A stretch of DNA of 64,000 bases, taken from positions 146,063,379 to 146,127,378 of the forward strand of contig CP136063.1 of NCBI GenBank assembly GCA_032622095.1. The letters run 5' to 3'. The DNA is from Siphonodentalium dalli (taxonomy: Eukaryota > Mollusca > Scaphopoda > Gadilida > Siphonodentaliidae). Shown one piece after another: positions 9,282 through 17,535 of the stretch. The notes under the pieces were generated by a model. The model did no database searches. It had not been told where the DNA came from and saw nothing but the letters and a program-made list of their open reading frames with translations. Both the position numbers and the translations under genes were made by a program. How positions within the stretch are numbered: position 1 is the first letter of the stretch; each line of letters opens with the position of its first letter.

Positions 9282-9635
9282 TCAATAAAATTCAGACAAA
9301 TCAGGATAAAATCCTCCCTTGCTATATGTGGGTCTCCAGTATGGATCCGGCACGTATTCTGCTGCCTCAGTGGTAATCCACCTTGGTAGCGGCTTTGGAG
9401 GATTATATTCAGACAAGTCTGGATATAATGCTCCCTCCTTATGCGTGGGTTTCCACTCTGGAGTTTCCACATACACCTTGGGAGGACTAGGTCTCCGTCT
9501 TCGCAGGAATTATTGAACTCCAGCTCTAATGGCTAACTTATGGCTCTCCGAATCTCTAACATTCTTCTGCCAATACTTTAATCGAGCATCGGCAGAGAAT
9601 TTTAGCAAAATTCTCTCTTTTAGTTTAGAGAACAT
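9282..9635 (-). pseudogene. Short basic protein with duplicated PDLSE motif, one in-frame stop
   Basis: The start is ATG 9635 (MFSKLKERILLKFSADARLK); an upstream in-frame ATG at about 9671 is also possible. After 41 codons (…KLAIRAGVQ) a TAA at 9510-9512 interrupts; the same frame continues FLRRRRPSPPKVYVETPEWK and ends at 9282. The C-terminal part contains two copies of a ~20-residue unit: EWKPTHKEGALYPDLSEY and YWRPTYSKGGFYPDLSEF. The arginine run after the stop could bind nucleic acid. The gene is unknown to me. Protein-like sequence on both sides of the stop suggests a recent nonsense change. It has a CRE/TATA promoter at 9669-9717 and a histone-type 3' end. Confidence 0.5.
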
Positions 9636-9668
9636 TTTGAAGATAAAAAAAAACGCTACACTGCGCTC

Positions 9669-9717
9669 CATATTATATTATATGAAACGCGCGGACGCCG
9701 CTGACGACGTCATTGCG
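9669..9717 (-). promoter_or_regulatory. CRE-like plus TATA promoter, copy A
   Basis: On the minus strand AATGACGTCGTCAGC (split CRE, TGACG...CGTCA), then GCGTCCGCGCG, then CATATAATATAATATGG (TATA region), 35-80 bases before the 9635 start. The same order of elements recurs before the genes at 10403 and 11596. Confidence 0.5.
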
Positions 9718-9812
9718 TATTTCACCAAATCTCACCAAACGTCAATTCAAGTGTTTCTTTTTTTTCGGAATACCTCGAGCGACGTGAGGTGTGTCAGTGA
9801 CAGGTCCCATAA

Positions 9813-10362
9813 CCTGGGTTGTCACTCTGACCCATGGGCCAGAGTGACAGTCAGCTAGGGGTGGGCCAGAGTGACAACCCAGGGTCGGATTCATCGGTCC
9901 AGAGTTTGTATTAGATTCCAAAGAGTAAGGTGAGTGCTTCGAAGGGTTTTTTGACAGAAAAGAGCACAATTTACTAATGTATCGATTTTTTTCTCGGATT
10001 CTAATGCCAGTGTGGTAAGCGAAGGGCATTCCCCTTCGCTGTACACATTGAACTTAGAATAATACCGAGAAAAATAGATGTGTTGGTAAATTGTGCTACT
10101 TTACCAGTGCATTTTTTAACAAAAGCGAAAGTCTTCGAATAAATTCGAAGACGCTAGCGTTGTAAAATGTACTCGTAGAAGTTACCTTTCAGTGAAATAT
10201 GTTATGAGATAATGGTAAAATGGTACAGATAAAATTTTCCCGAATCAAATCGGTGTTTTATTCATAGAAATGTTTTTGACAAAAAAAGAAACACATCTGA
10301 TTTGACGTTCGGAAAAATTTGGTAGAAAAACGCATGACGTCATCGGCGACGTCCGCGCGTTT
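9813..10362. repeat. Left inverted arm of the 2.4-kb ambisense unit, with terminal hairpin
   Basis: This ~550-bp segment is repeated in inverted orientation at 11668-12226 with high identity over most of its length (for example GATTCCAAAGAGTAAGGTGA, CTTCGAATAAATTCGAAGAC, CATTTCACTGAAAGGTAA seen on the matching strands). Its outer tip, 9813-9883, is itself a palindrome: CCTGGGTTGTCACTCTG pairs with CAGAGTGACAACCCAGG, enclosing a second small palindrome CTCTGACCCATGGGCCAGAG, so it could fold as a forked hairpin. Its inner end carries the promoter of the plus-strand gene at 10403. A small palindrome CTTCGAATAAATTCGAAG lies in the middle. Confidence 0.85.
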
Positions 10363-10366
10363 AAAA
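10331..10366 (+). promoter_or_regulatory. CRE promoter, copy B
   Basis: A perfect palindromic CRE core, ATGACGTCAT (10334-10343), is followed by CGGCGACGTCCGCGCG and TTTAAAAAA as a weak TATA-like region, about 40 bases before the ATG at 10403. The order is shared with copies A and C. Confidence 0.5.
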
Positions 10367-10402
10367 AAAAAACAGATATCCCCATTCTTCATTCATACCG
10401 AA

Positions 10403-10831
10403 ATGGATTACCGAGAGCTGTATCGGAGCTATTTGGAGGATGGGATGCTGGTGAGAGGTGTGTTTGGGGATGAAGCACAGATGATATGGAAAGCTTTGAG
10501 TTTAGCAGAAACGAGTACTGTAGATAACTTCTTTGATATCTACAGGTACACCGTTATGCTGATGACGGACAACAGAGATCGGGTCTTTGGATTGCCACCA
10601 CGGTGGTTCCGCCACACCAGATTGCCGGGGACATCAAGATTGGTGGTGCGACTTGCGGCTACATCACTGCAGCGGTCTATCATAATCTTCTCAGGGCATA
10701 GAGTTTACGAATTCTTGCCACTCTGTGGGATACAGACAGGCCAGCCGTGCAATTGTGCCATTTGGTTGCGACGTTCCCAAGACCACTTTCAGCTGTATTC
10801 AAACCCAAACACATCGTGCGGTTTCTTTTGA
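10403..10831 (+). CDS. Unknown protein of the 2.4-kb ambisense unit, plus-strand gene
   Basis: An open frame of 142 codons begins MDYRELYRSYLEDGMLVRGV and ends at a TGA 12 bases before a histone-type stem-loop. The N-terminal half (to about residue 70, ...DNRDRVFGLPPRW) looks like normal protein. The second half is less convincing. From about 10625 the neighbouring frame reads GGATCGYITAAVYHNLLR, then a TAG, then LATLWDTDRPAVQLCHLV and PRPLSAVFKPKHIVRFLL, which looks more protein-like. A frameshift near 10620 plus one stop is therefore a serious alternative. I recognise no family. The gene converges on the 11147-11596 gene. Confidence 0.4.
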   Translation: MDYRELYRSYLEDGMLVRGVFGDEAQMIWKALSLAETSTVDNFFDIYRYTVMLMTDNRDRVFGLPPRWFRHTRLPGTSRLVVRLAATSLQRSIIIFSGHRVYEFLPLCGIQTGQPCNCAIWLRRSQDHFQLYSNPNTSCGFF

Positions 10832-10843
10832 AACCATGCAAAC

Positions 10844-10881
10844 GGCCCTTTTCAGGGCCTCACAAATTTTTGAAAAGATAC
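10844..10881 (+). terminator. Histone-type mRNA 3' end, copy B
   Basis: GGCCCTTTTCAGGGCC at 10844-10859 is a perfect 6-bp stem with TTTC loop, preceded by AAAC as in copies A and C. Thirteen bases later comes GAAAAGATACACTCTG, nearly the same downstream element as copy A. It lies just after the TGA at 10829-10831. Confidence 0.7.
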
Positions 10882-11090
10882 ACTCTGAAATTGCTACTGT
10901 ACGATTTGTTCATTCTTCCTGAACTTGGAGAGAATGTTCACATAATTTCTCCAAACCAAAATCATTCATCATGAACTTGGAGAAAATGTTCACATAATTT
11001 ATCAAAGAATACTTCCCTAACAATTAAAAAACCCACTACCACCCTTCATATCTATAATACAATCGTCATATAGCATAATAATACAGAGCG

Positions 11091-11127
11091 TATCTTTCGT
11101 GAATTTTAAGTGGCCCTGAAAAGGGCC
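11091..11127 (-). terminator. Histone-type mRNA 3' end, copy C
   Basis: On the minus strand, GGCCCTTTTCAGGGCC (11112-11127) lies 19 bases after the stop of the 11147-11596 gene and is followed after 13 bases by GAAAGATACGCTCTG (11084-11098). The stem, loop, spacing and downstream element agree with copies A and B. Confidence 0.7.
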
Positions 11128-11146
11128 GTTTAAAATAATATAAAAA

Positions 11147-11596
11147 TCATTTCTTTTGTTTCTTCATCACTGTTAAATCTTTCCCGAGTGATCCAAATGT
11201 TGATCGCTTCGTAGATTCTTTCTGGAAACCATGTACCTCAATTGGTATGTCAATCGTGTGAGGTTTCAAGTTGATTGTACATTCGGCCAGTTTTTGTGTT
11301 AATTGCTTTCGCAAATCCTTCATTTCCTGCCAAATATTCCGTAACAATTTTGTCTGTTCTTCCCATTGTGAACTGTTGATAACTTGGTATATAACAGGTT
11401 GAGTCATTTGTTGTGTTTTCACCGGCGGTGTATACTCTGGTTGTTGATCCATTCGCGGATACACCATTGGTTCCTGTTGCTGTTCTACCCGTGGTGTCAC
11501 ATTGTCTGCATACAGTGGAGTCGACATTTGCGTTGTTGCAGGAACATGGTCGTACTGTACATCAATAGTCTTGAGAAATTCCGTTACTGGATCCAT
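11147..11596 (-). CDS. Unknown Pro/Gln-rich protein with coiled coil, minus-strand gene of the ambisense unit
   Basis: The gene is intact at 149 aa, starting MDPVTEFLKTIDVQYDHVPA. Residues about 20-75 are low-complexity, rich in P, Q, T and M (RVEQQQEPMVYPRMDQQPEY). Residues about 82-108 form a likely coiled coil (WEEQTKLLRNIWQEMKDLRK), and the tail is basic, ending MKKQKK. Disordered linker plus coiled coil plus basic tail would fit a scaffold or DNA-associated protein, but no family is recognised. The promoter (CRE-like plus ATATAT) is in the right inverted arm, and the 3' end carries a histone-type stem-loop. Confidence 0.55.
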   Translation of the reverse strand: MDPVTEFLKTIDVQYDHVPATTQMSTPLYADNVTPRVEQQQEPMVYPRMDQQPEYTPPVKTQQMTQPVIYQVINSSQWEEQTKLLRNIWQEMKDLRKQLTQKLAECTINLKPHTIDIPIEVHGFQKESTKRSTFGSLGKDLTVMKKQKK

Positions 11597-11658
11597 GTTT
11601 CAAAATAACGCTAACGTTACAATTTACGCATCCAATAACGTTAACATCTTCGAGGATC

Positions 11659-11697
11659 AAATATATGGAATGCGCGGGCCTCGTTGACGACGTCATT
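11659..11697 (-). promoter_or_regulatory. CRE-like plus TATA promoter, copy C
   Basis: On the minus strand CAATGACGTCGTCAACG, then GGCCCGCGCATTCC, then ATATATTTGATCC, about 65-100 bases before the 11596 start. The split CRE TGACGTCGTCA is identical to that of copy A. Confidence 0.5.
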
Positions 11698-12226
11698 GAG
11701 TTTTTCCGAACGTCAAATCAGATGTGTTTCTTTTTATGTCAAAAACATCATATTTCTATGAATAAAACACCGATTTGACTCGGGAACATTTTATCTGTAC
11801 CATTTTACCATTATCTCATAACATATTTCACTGAAAGGTAACTTCTACGAGTACATTTTACAACGCTAGCGTCTTCGAATTTATTCGAAGACTTTCGCTT
11901 TTGTTAAAAAATGCACTGGTAAAATAGCACAATTTACCAACACATCTATTTTTTCTCGGTATTGTTCTAAGTTCAATGTGTACAGCGAAGGCGAATGCCC
12001 TTCGCTTACCACACTGGCATTAGAATCCGAGAAAAAATCGATACATTAGTAAATTGTGCTCTTATCTGTCAAAAAACCATTCGAAGCGCTCACCTTACTC
12101 TTTGGAATCTAACACAACATCTAGACCGACCCTGGGCTGACACTCTGTCCCACCCCCTCGCTGTGGGACACTCTGGCCCATGGGCCAGAGTGTCCCGCAG
12201 CGAGGGGGTGGGCCAGAGTGTCAGCC
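11668..12226. repeat. Right inverted arm of the 2.4-kb ambisense unit, with terminal hairpin
   Basis: This is the inverted partner of 9813-10362. Its outer tip 12135-12226 is a 92-bp palindrome centred between 12180 and 12181 (CTCTGGCCCATGGGCCAGAG), with only two mismatched pairs in 46. It is built from blocks GGCTGACACTCTG, CCCACCCCCTCGCTG and GGGACACTCTGGCCC. The left tip has the same general design, but its sequence has diverged (CACTCTG and CCATGGGCC are shared). Beyond 12226 the sequence is ordinary AT-rich DNA, so this may also be the right end of the whole Polinton; the left Polinton end is outside the window. Confidence 0.85.
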
Positions 12227-12919
12227 AATACTACTCTCCGATGCTTAGTGTCGCGAGAGCCATATGCCGTGGAACACATATCGTGAGATGTATAGGCCGT
12301 GGAACACAGCCGTCGCGGTGTAAATCTAGAAGGCCGATGACTTATCATGCGTTAAACGAGTACCAATCAGCTTGTCATACTGTTGACTATCAGAGCATGT
12401 TCTGATCAAACGAGAGCAGCGCTTGCAATGGCTGCAGTAGGTTCATTGGTTGGCTTGTACAAATGACTGGGATAATATTGTAATGTTTAAAAGCGTGTTA
12501 GAGCAAGTAATTGGTTGATCGCTATATATAAAACTGAGCTATAGAAAACTGATCAGTATTATTGTTATTACTATATTGGTTGTGTAATGCCTGTCGCGGG
12601 AGTTGTATGCTGAGGAAAGCTATTGCATGTAGAGCACCTGCCTTTGAGGCTTGCTGTTCCAGTGTTTTGTACGTTTACAGAAGTTCATAGTTCGCATTTT
12701 GGGGCGATGTAGTCTTCACGGAGAGAATACAAATCAATGTGTCTAGTGCAGAATTGCTCTTGAAATAACGCCGTACTGCCGACTGTATATCCCACAACTT
12801 TTTTATGTGTGTTATTAGTTGAGGTCATTGGTGAAGGTGGAGTAGGGTGAGGGGCTCGATTGATAGTCCAATACATGCGGGTGCGTGGAGAAATTTCGTT
12901 CCTTTAGTTGATGAAGGAA
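12227..12919. other. No gene seen
   Basis: This is AT-rich intergenic sequence. Two near-copies of a short motif (GCCGTGGAACACA at about 12268 and 12297) occur just outside the hairpin arm. No coding signal is visible. Confidence 0.5.
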
Positions 12920-13522
12920 TTAAAGGGATACTGTACCCAAATGTTGTTGTTGGTTTCTATAGTCTCTGAGTCGGAGAATAAGGTAACACTTTTTCCATTA
13001 TTTGAAAGTCTGTTGAGTACGAAGTAGTGTTACGGCTGGCAAATTTACCGGAATGCAAAAATACATATTGTTGTTGTCGAGTAATTTTTGTACAGTTTTC
13101 AACCAAATATATCAAATAAAAGTTATATTATATATGCATATACTAGTCCCATATACTCATTTATGTTATTGTATCATCACTAGTCAGTGAGTGGCTAGAG
13201 TTTTCTCCCCGTATCAGCATAATGTTTCAAACGATCGTGTGTGCAATGTGTTTACTAATCCAGTATCCCTCAATTATAATTTGATTACGTCTTGTACACG
13301 GAAATTCGTATTTTAATTTACGCCATTTTATGGCTCCAGCCATAAATTCAATTTATATTAAATTATTAACTTTTAAATTATTAAATTTTAAGATAGCCTA
13401 TTAACCCGAGCGTTTACACAATACATCTTCGACTCAAATTACTTATGTTTCTATATATTATCGATAATAGATCGTTGTTATCACCGGATATTTATTGAAA
13501 ATGGCGTACAGTACCCCTTTAA
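12920..13522. mobile_element. TTAA-flanked MITE, family 1 copy 1
   Basis: Ends are TTAAAGGGATACTGTACCC and, inverted, TTAAAGGGGTACTGTACGCC; both are flanked by TTAA, the target duplication of piggyBac-type elements. The right half matches the left half of the copy at 41526-42164 in inverted orientation. No coding capacity. Confidence 0.75.
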
Positions 13523-13697
13523 CTCAAACTACATTTATATAAGCTGAATACAAATAGGACACTGACAAAGTTTTATGGCAGATACTGTCTGTTGCATGCT
13601 TGCTTCAGTCCCGTCGCATCGATCGTCTTATAATATGTTTGATATAAACTCTGTCACGGTTTCTTTTGTTTAATACATGCATATATAATTGACTTAC

Positions 13698-13944
13698 AGC
13701 ATTGATTGCTTTGGACGAAAGGACATTTTCTGATGTTGCAATAATAGTAGCATATCTGGTCCGAGCTGGAAAATGCTTTTCAACCCATATTTTTTCTTCT
13801 CGCATCCGATTATTTTTGGGTACCCATAGTTCAGCTTGATCAAATGTTTCACAAAATCTGGACAAACCGAGTCCACTAAGGCCGCACACTGTCAAGCAGC
13901 TGACTATTGTTAGTGCAGGATGAGTGGCTACAGAAAGTCCAATT
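13698..13944 (-). CDS. Isolated exon of a Patched/NPC1-like (PTCHD3-like) transmembrane protein
   Basis: A 247-bp exon on the minus strand is bounded by a good acceptor (TATATTTTCAG at 13945-13955) and donor (GTAAGT at 13692-13697). It encodes a first membrane span, LSVATHPALTIVSCLTVCG, then GLGLSRFCETFDQAELWVPK, WVEKHFPARTR and ENVLSSKAINA. This order (GxxVATHP, span, F.E..D.AELWVP, FP.RTR, ENVLS) is what precedes the first extracellular domain in Patched domain-containing proteins of the PTCHD3/NPC1 family, which move or sense sterols and lipids. No neighbouring exon is visible; the Polinton lies about 1.5 kb downstream. It may be part of a gene whose other exons are outside the window, or a leftover fragment. 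Confidence 0.75.
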
Positions 13945-15639
13945 CTGAAAATATAACGGCACAATTAGTAGGGCAGCTAAGTGTAAACTCGTTCACTTTG
14001 TGATACAAGCATGAAATTTGGCATGGGCATCTGTGTGGGCCACTTTGTTTCGACAAACCACGCAAAACTCCAAGATGGACGCCATTTTGAAGATGGCCGC
14101 CATTTTCAGCAGCCAATAATCTAATTTTGGCACACAAACCAATTTAATAATGTAAAACTCAAATAAGAGCTCTTATGGTATTTCCGAAGAGAACATTATG
14201 GTTAGCACATAATTTAAGCTTGGTAAAGCAATATAGTGTTGAAAATTAGCTGCTTTATTTAAAATGGCGGCCATTTTAGTCTTTTAAAACAATAATTTCC
14301 GCTACCTGACCACCCAACCACCCCTCTGTGTAAATCTTTTTCCAAGCCAACATTTTGGGACCCCCCTCCAAAATAAATTAGTTGTTATACCAGGACATTT
14401 TGGCAAAACGTGCGTCTGACCCTTAAATCGTTTATATTAAACGGGGGCACATTGGTCTGAGAAAAATCAACACGTTACATAATTCCCTATGTTAATTGTA
14501 TCGAGTATCACAAATAGGAGTAATAAAATTGTCCATTCTACTACGGATTTGCTGATTTATTAGTCATATCTATACGTGTCCTTCATGCATGAACACTAAT
14601 ACCAACCACATATCCGATGGACATGGGGAGGGCTAAAGTCCGCAACAGAACTAAAGGGTAATACTTGGGTATGTGAGTAGACAACAACCATTGCCCAATA
14701 TAACATGTTCGTATTTGTTATGTTTACAGAAGTGAGTATACGATAGTATTTTCAAATGAAATATTACTCATACGCTGTCAACAGCTGCAGAGTCGTACTG
14801 AACTTGGATTTTGTGGTGTTAAGTTTTAATTTTGCCATTTGAGTTAAATCAATCATGGATTGGCATCATTTGGGCCAGCTGGTCGGTTTGATGAGAATTG
14901 GAACCGATCCAATGAAGGAAACAAAACGCCAATGCCAAAATCGAAAGGGTGATGAAAATGCGTATTATATTTGACCTAATAACAGGACTAGACCAATCCG
15001 GTCGCGATCATGCCACAATTCGTTATGCCCATGAAACTATGCCACCTTACATTGTTCAGAGATGTATTCCCTTAAGCGGGCCCCTGTGGTTCAGATGGCA
15101 AGGTACATGGCACATTAGGCCAAATTATGTCATGGCATGACTTAGCGGCTGAACGATCGGCCATTTTATAAAAAATATTGAATTTGAAAGCACATAGAAT
15201 TCGACATGAAACGAAATACACAAATGTACATGCCAAAACAATAGCGCAGATATGCATCATTTATGCACAGGATATAACCTCATATCGGAAACTTCATTTA
15301 TGGATGCCATCTTGTAAGCCATATTCAATAAATAAAGGTTGCCATGGTTGCAGAGTGATACTGAGCTTTGATTTTGATTTTTTTTTTATCTGCTAGAGAC
15401 GAACACTGACCGAACAATCTATAGTACGTTTATGTAAGCCAGACATAGAAACAAGTTCGTCAATGTATGATCCGACGGTGCCTTTTACGCTTTTTGTGGG
15501 AGGGTTAAGTTAAGCGATATTCTTTCCATATGTGATTGGTTTATCCAAGGCTAAAAATATATATGTTGCGTTCACAAATATGCCAAAAAATAATTTTTAG
15601 ATGGAAGAAGATCTTCTCATATATATTTTGAAGACCTCT
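13945..15639. other. No gene seen; degenerate repeat with GCCATTTTGAAGATGGCCGCC
   Basis: Intergenic or intronic sequence. Words such as GATGGCCGCCATTTT (about 14090 and 14265) belong to repeat types seen elsewhere in the window (19.7-20.3 kb, 36 kb, 39 kb, 47 kb). No exon with splice sites was recognised. Confidence 0.4.
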
Positions 15640-16098
15640 GTCTGTCTGTATGTCATTGATACAAATCTACGATTCTCGACCGATCGGGACGAAACTTGGT
15701 ACGTGTGTGTAGTTTGACCAGGCGGTCATCAACGTCGTATCAATTGGCGACCCGTGCGGCGCCCGCTTCGCGCATGCGCAGACGAGATCTCGGAAACGGG
15801 TGGAGCTATCGACTTGAAATTTGATATGTGAATGTATCTTGCCCCGGATACGAATTTTATCGGGTCGCCGAGCCCGTGCGACGCCAGTTTCGCGCATGCG
15901 CAGACCAGATCTTGGAAACGGGTGGAGCTATCGACTTGAAATTTGGTATGTGAATGTATCTTGCCCCGGATACGAATTTTATCGGGTCGCCGAGCCCGTG
16001 CGACGCCAGCTTCGCAGACCAGATCTCGGAAACGGGTATAGCTATCGACTTGAAATTTGGTTTTTGAATAGCCCGGACAACGTCGGGCTCATCGGCTA
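15640..16098. repeat. Tandem repeat, about 122-bp period, three copies
   Basis: The unit contains CGCGCATGCGCAGACCAGAT, GGAAACGGGTGGAGCTATCG, ACTTGAAATTTGGTATGTGA and CGGATACGAATTTTATCGGG. Copies begin near 15750, 15872 and 15995; the last is shortened (GCGCATGC missing). Long open frames here are by-products of the period. Confidence 0.75.
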
Positions 16099-16629
16099 GT
16101 ATTATATATTTTATTAACAATTCGATTTCTGTGGGTTTTTTTTTTTTTTTTTTTTTGGAGAAAAATCCACGTTTCTCGAACAATTCATCGCGATAGTAGG
16201 CGATGTATGTCTCCATTGATGTTATTCGTATTTGTGGATATCCGCTTGTGTTTAAACTCAAATAGTTACAATGTCTTTTTTTTTTAAATCTGCCAAAATT
16301 GCAATAAGTTTTTTTTCGGGGTCGTAACAATCGTTAATTTTAATTCGTCCACCCATAGAATGAATGTGAGCAGAATAAAACAGGGTTAGCATTTTCGTTT
16401 CACGTAGAGGCCCTTGAAACAATTGGAAACATTGGAAACAGCTAGAAAGTTTGGACATCAAGTTGACTAACGGGATAGTCGTGACACACATAACCTAAGT
16501 TAATTCTATATACGTGTAACTGTTAGTATCAAATAGTGCTATTTATTTTCATTTTTTTTTAAAGGAAACATCTGGAAACAAATTGTGACAGTGTTACTCT
16601 ATATAGTTTTTTGTTAACTTTTTTTGTAT

Positions 16630-16885
16630 TTATTCTGAGAGGATGGAAACGCTGGCAACAGAGGGAAACAAACCATTCCCTAACACCATTAAGACGCATA
16701 AGCAATTTTATTTTAAGTTGATTCAGTGGAAACATCACGAATCAAACTGGGACAAGGTTACACTATATATATATTCTAAAATTATTTTATATTTCTTCTC
16801 AGACGATGGAAACGCTGGAAACAGAGGAAACAGACCATTCCCTAACAATATTAAGATTTTATTTCAAGTTGATTCGTGAAACGAA
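16630..16885. repeat. Tandem duplication, about 165-bp period
   Basis: GATGGAAACGCTGGCAACAG and the following CCATTCCCTAACACCATTAA recur as GATGGAAACGCTGGAAACAG and CCATTCCCTAACAATATTAA about 165 bases later, each followed by TTTTAAGTTGATTC-like sequence. Confidence 0.65.
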
Positions 16886-17164
16886 AATGGTGACCCTGTT
16901 TTATTCTGCTCACATTCCTTGCCATATATGCCGGGGGTCTTAAGTCTATTCTAGTATTTATGGGATCGTTCGCCATAACATGAACAATAACATCAGTTTT
17001 GATGCAGTAATTATGTGGCTATGAATAATAACCCTGACACCAGGTGCGATGGATTGTCATCAATTAACACATGTGTCCGAATTGACATGTTACAATTAAT
17101 ACACAAAGAGAGGGGCGGAATTAAGAAAAAGCCTAACCTGACAAATGATAAACCTAATGGGAAT

Positions 17165-17535
17165 TCATAGATAAAATAGAACAGTCCAGAAATTCGAATA
17201 CATAGATAAAATAAAACAGTCCAAAAAATAGAATACATAGATAAAATAACAGTCCAGAAATTAGAATACATAGATCAAATAAAACAGTCCAGAAATTAGA
17301 ATACATAGATAAAATAAACCGAAAATAGAATACATAGATCAAATAAAACAGTCCAGAAATTAGAATACATAGATACGATAAAACTGCCCAGAAATTAGAT
17401 TACATAGATCAAATTAAACAGTCCAGAAATTAGAATATATATATAATAAAACAATCCATAAATTAGAATACATAGATAAAATTAAACGGTCCAGAAATAA
17501 GAATACATAGATCAAATTAAACAGTCCAGAACAGT
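17165..17535. repeat. Minisatellite, about 34-bp unit, about 11 copies
   Basis: The unit is CAGTCCAGAAATTAGAATAC followed by ATAGATAAAATAAAA, with small changes between copies (AGATCAAAT versus AGATAAAAT). Its translation gives spurious hydrophobic frames. Confidence 0.85.

Noticed and set aside
10747-10974. 75-codon plus frame (LVATFPRPLSAVFKPKHIVR...) as a separate gene
   Set aside because: It has no good start and runs through the histone-type stem-loop. It is kept only as the possible true C-terminal frame of the 10403 gene.
9813-12226. Calling the 2.4-kb unit an integrated densovirus
   Set aside because: No NS1 helicase or capsid motif is present; only the architecture is similar, so it is reported as an observation and not as a virus annotation.
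15667-16330. Open frames on both strands across 15.7-16.3 kb
   Set aside because: They follow the 122-bp tandem repeat and have no protein features.
17011-17342. Hydrophobic minus frames resembling membrane proteins
   Set aside because: Produced by the ~34-bp minisatellite read in different frames.
15640-17535. Possible CRISPR-like arrays in the tandem repeats
   Set aside because: The units are contiguous without unique spacers and the DNA is eukaryotic.
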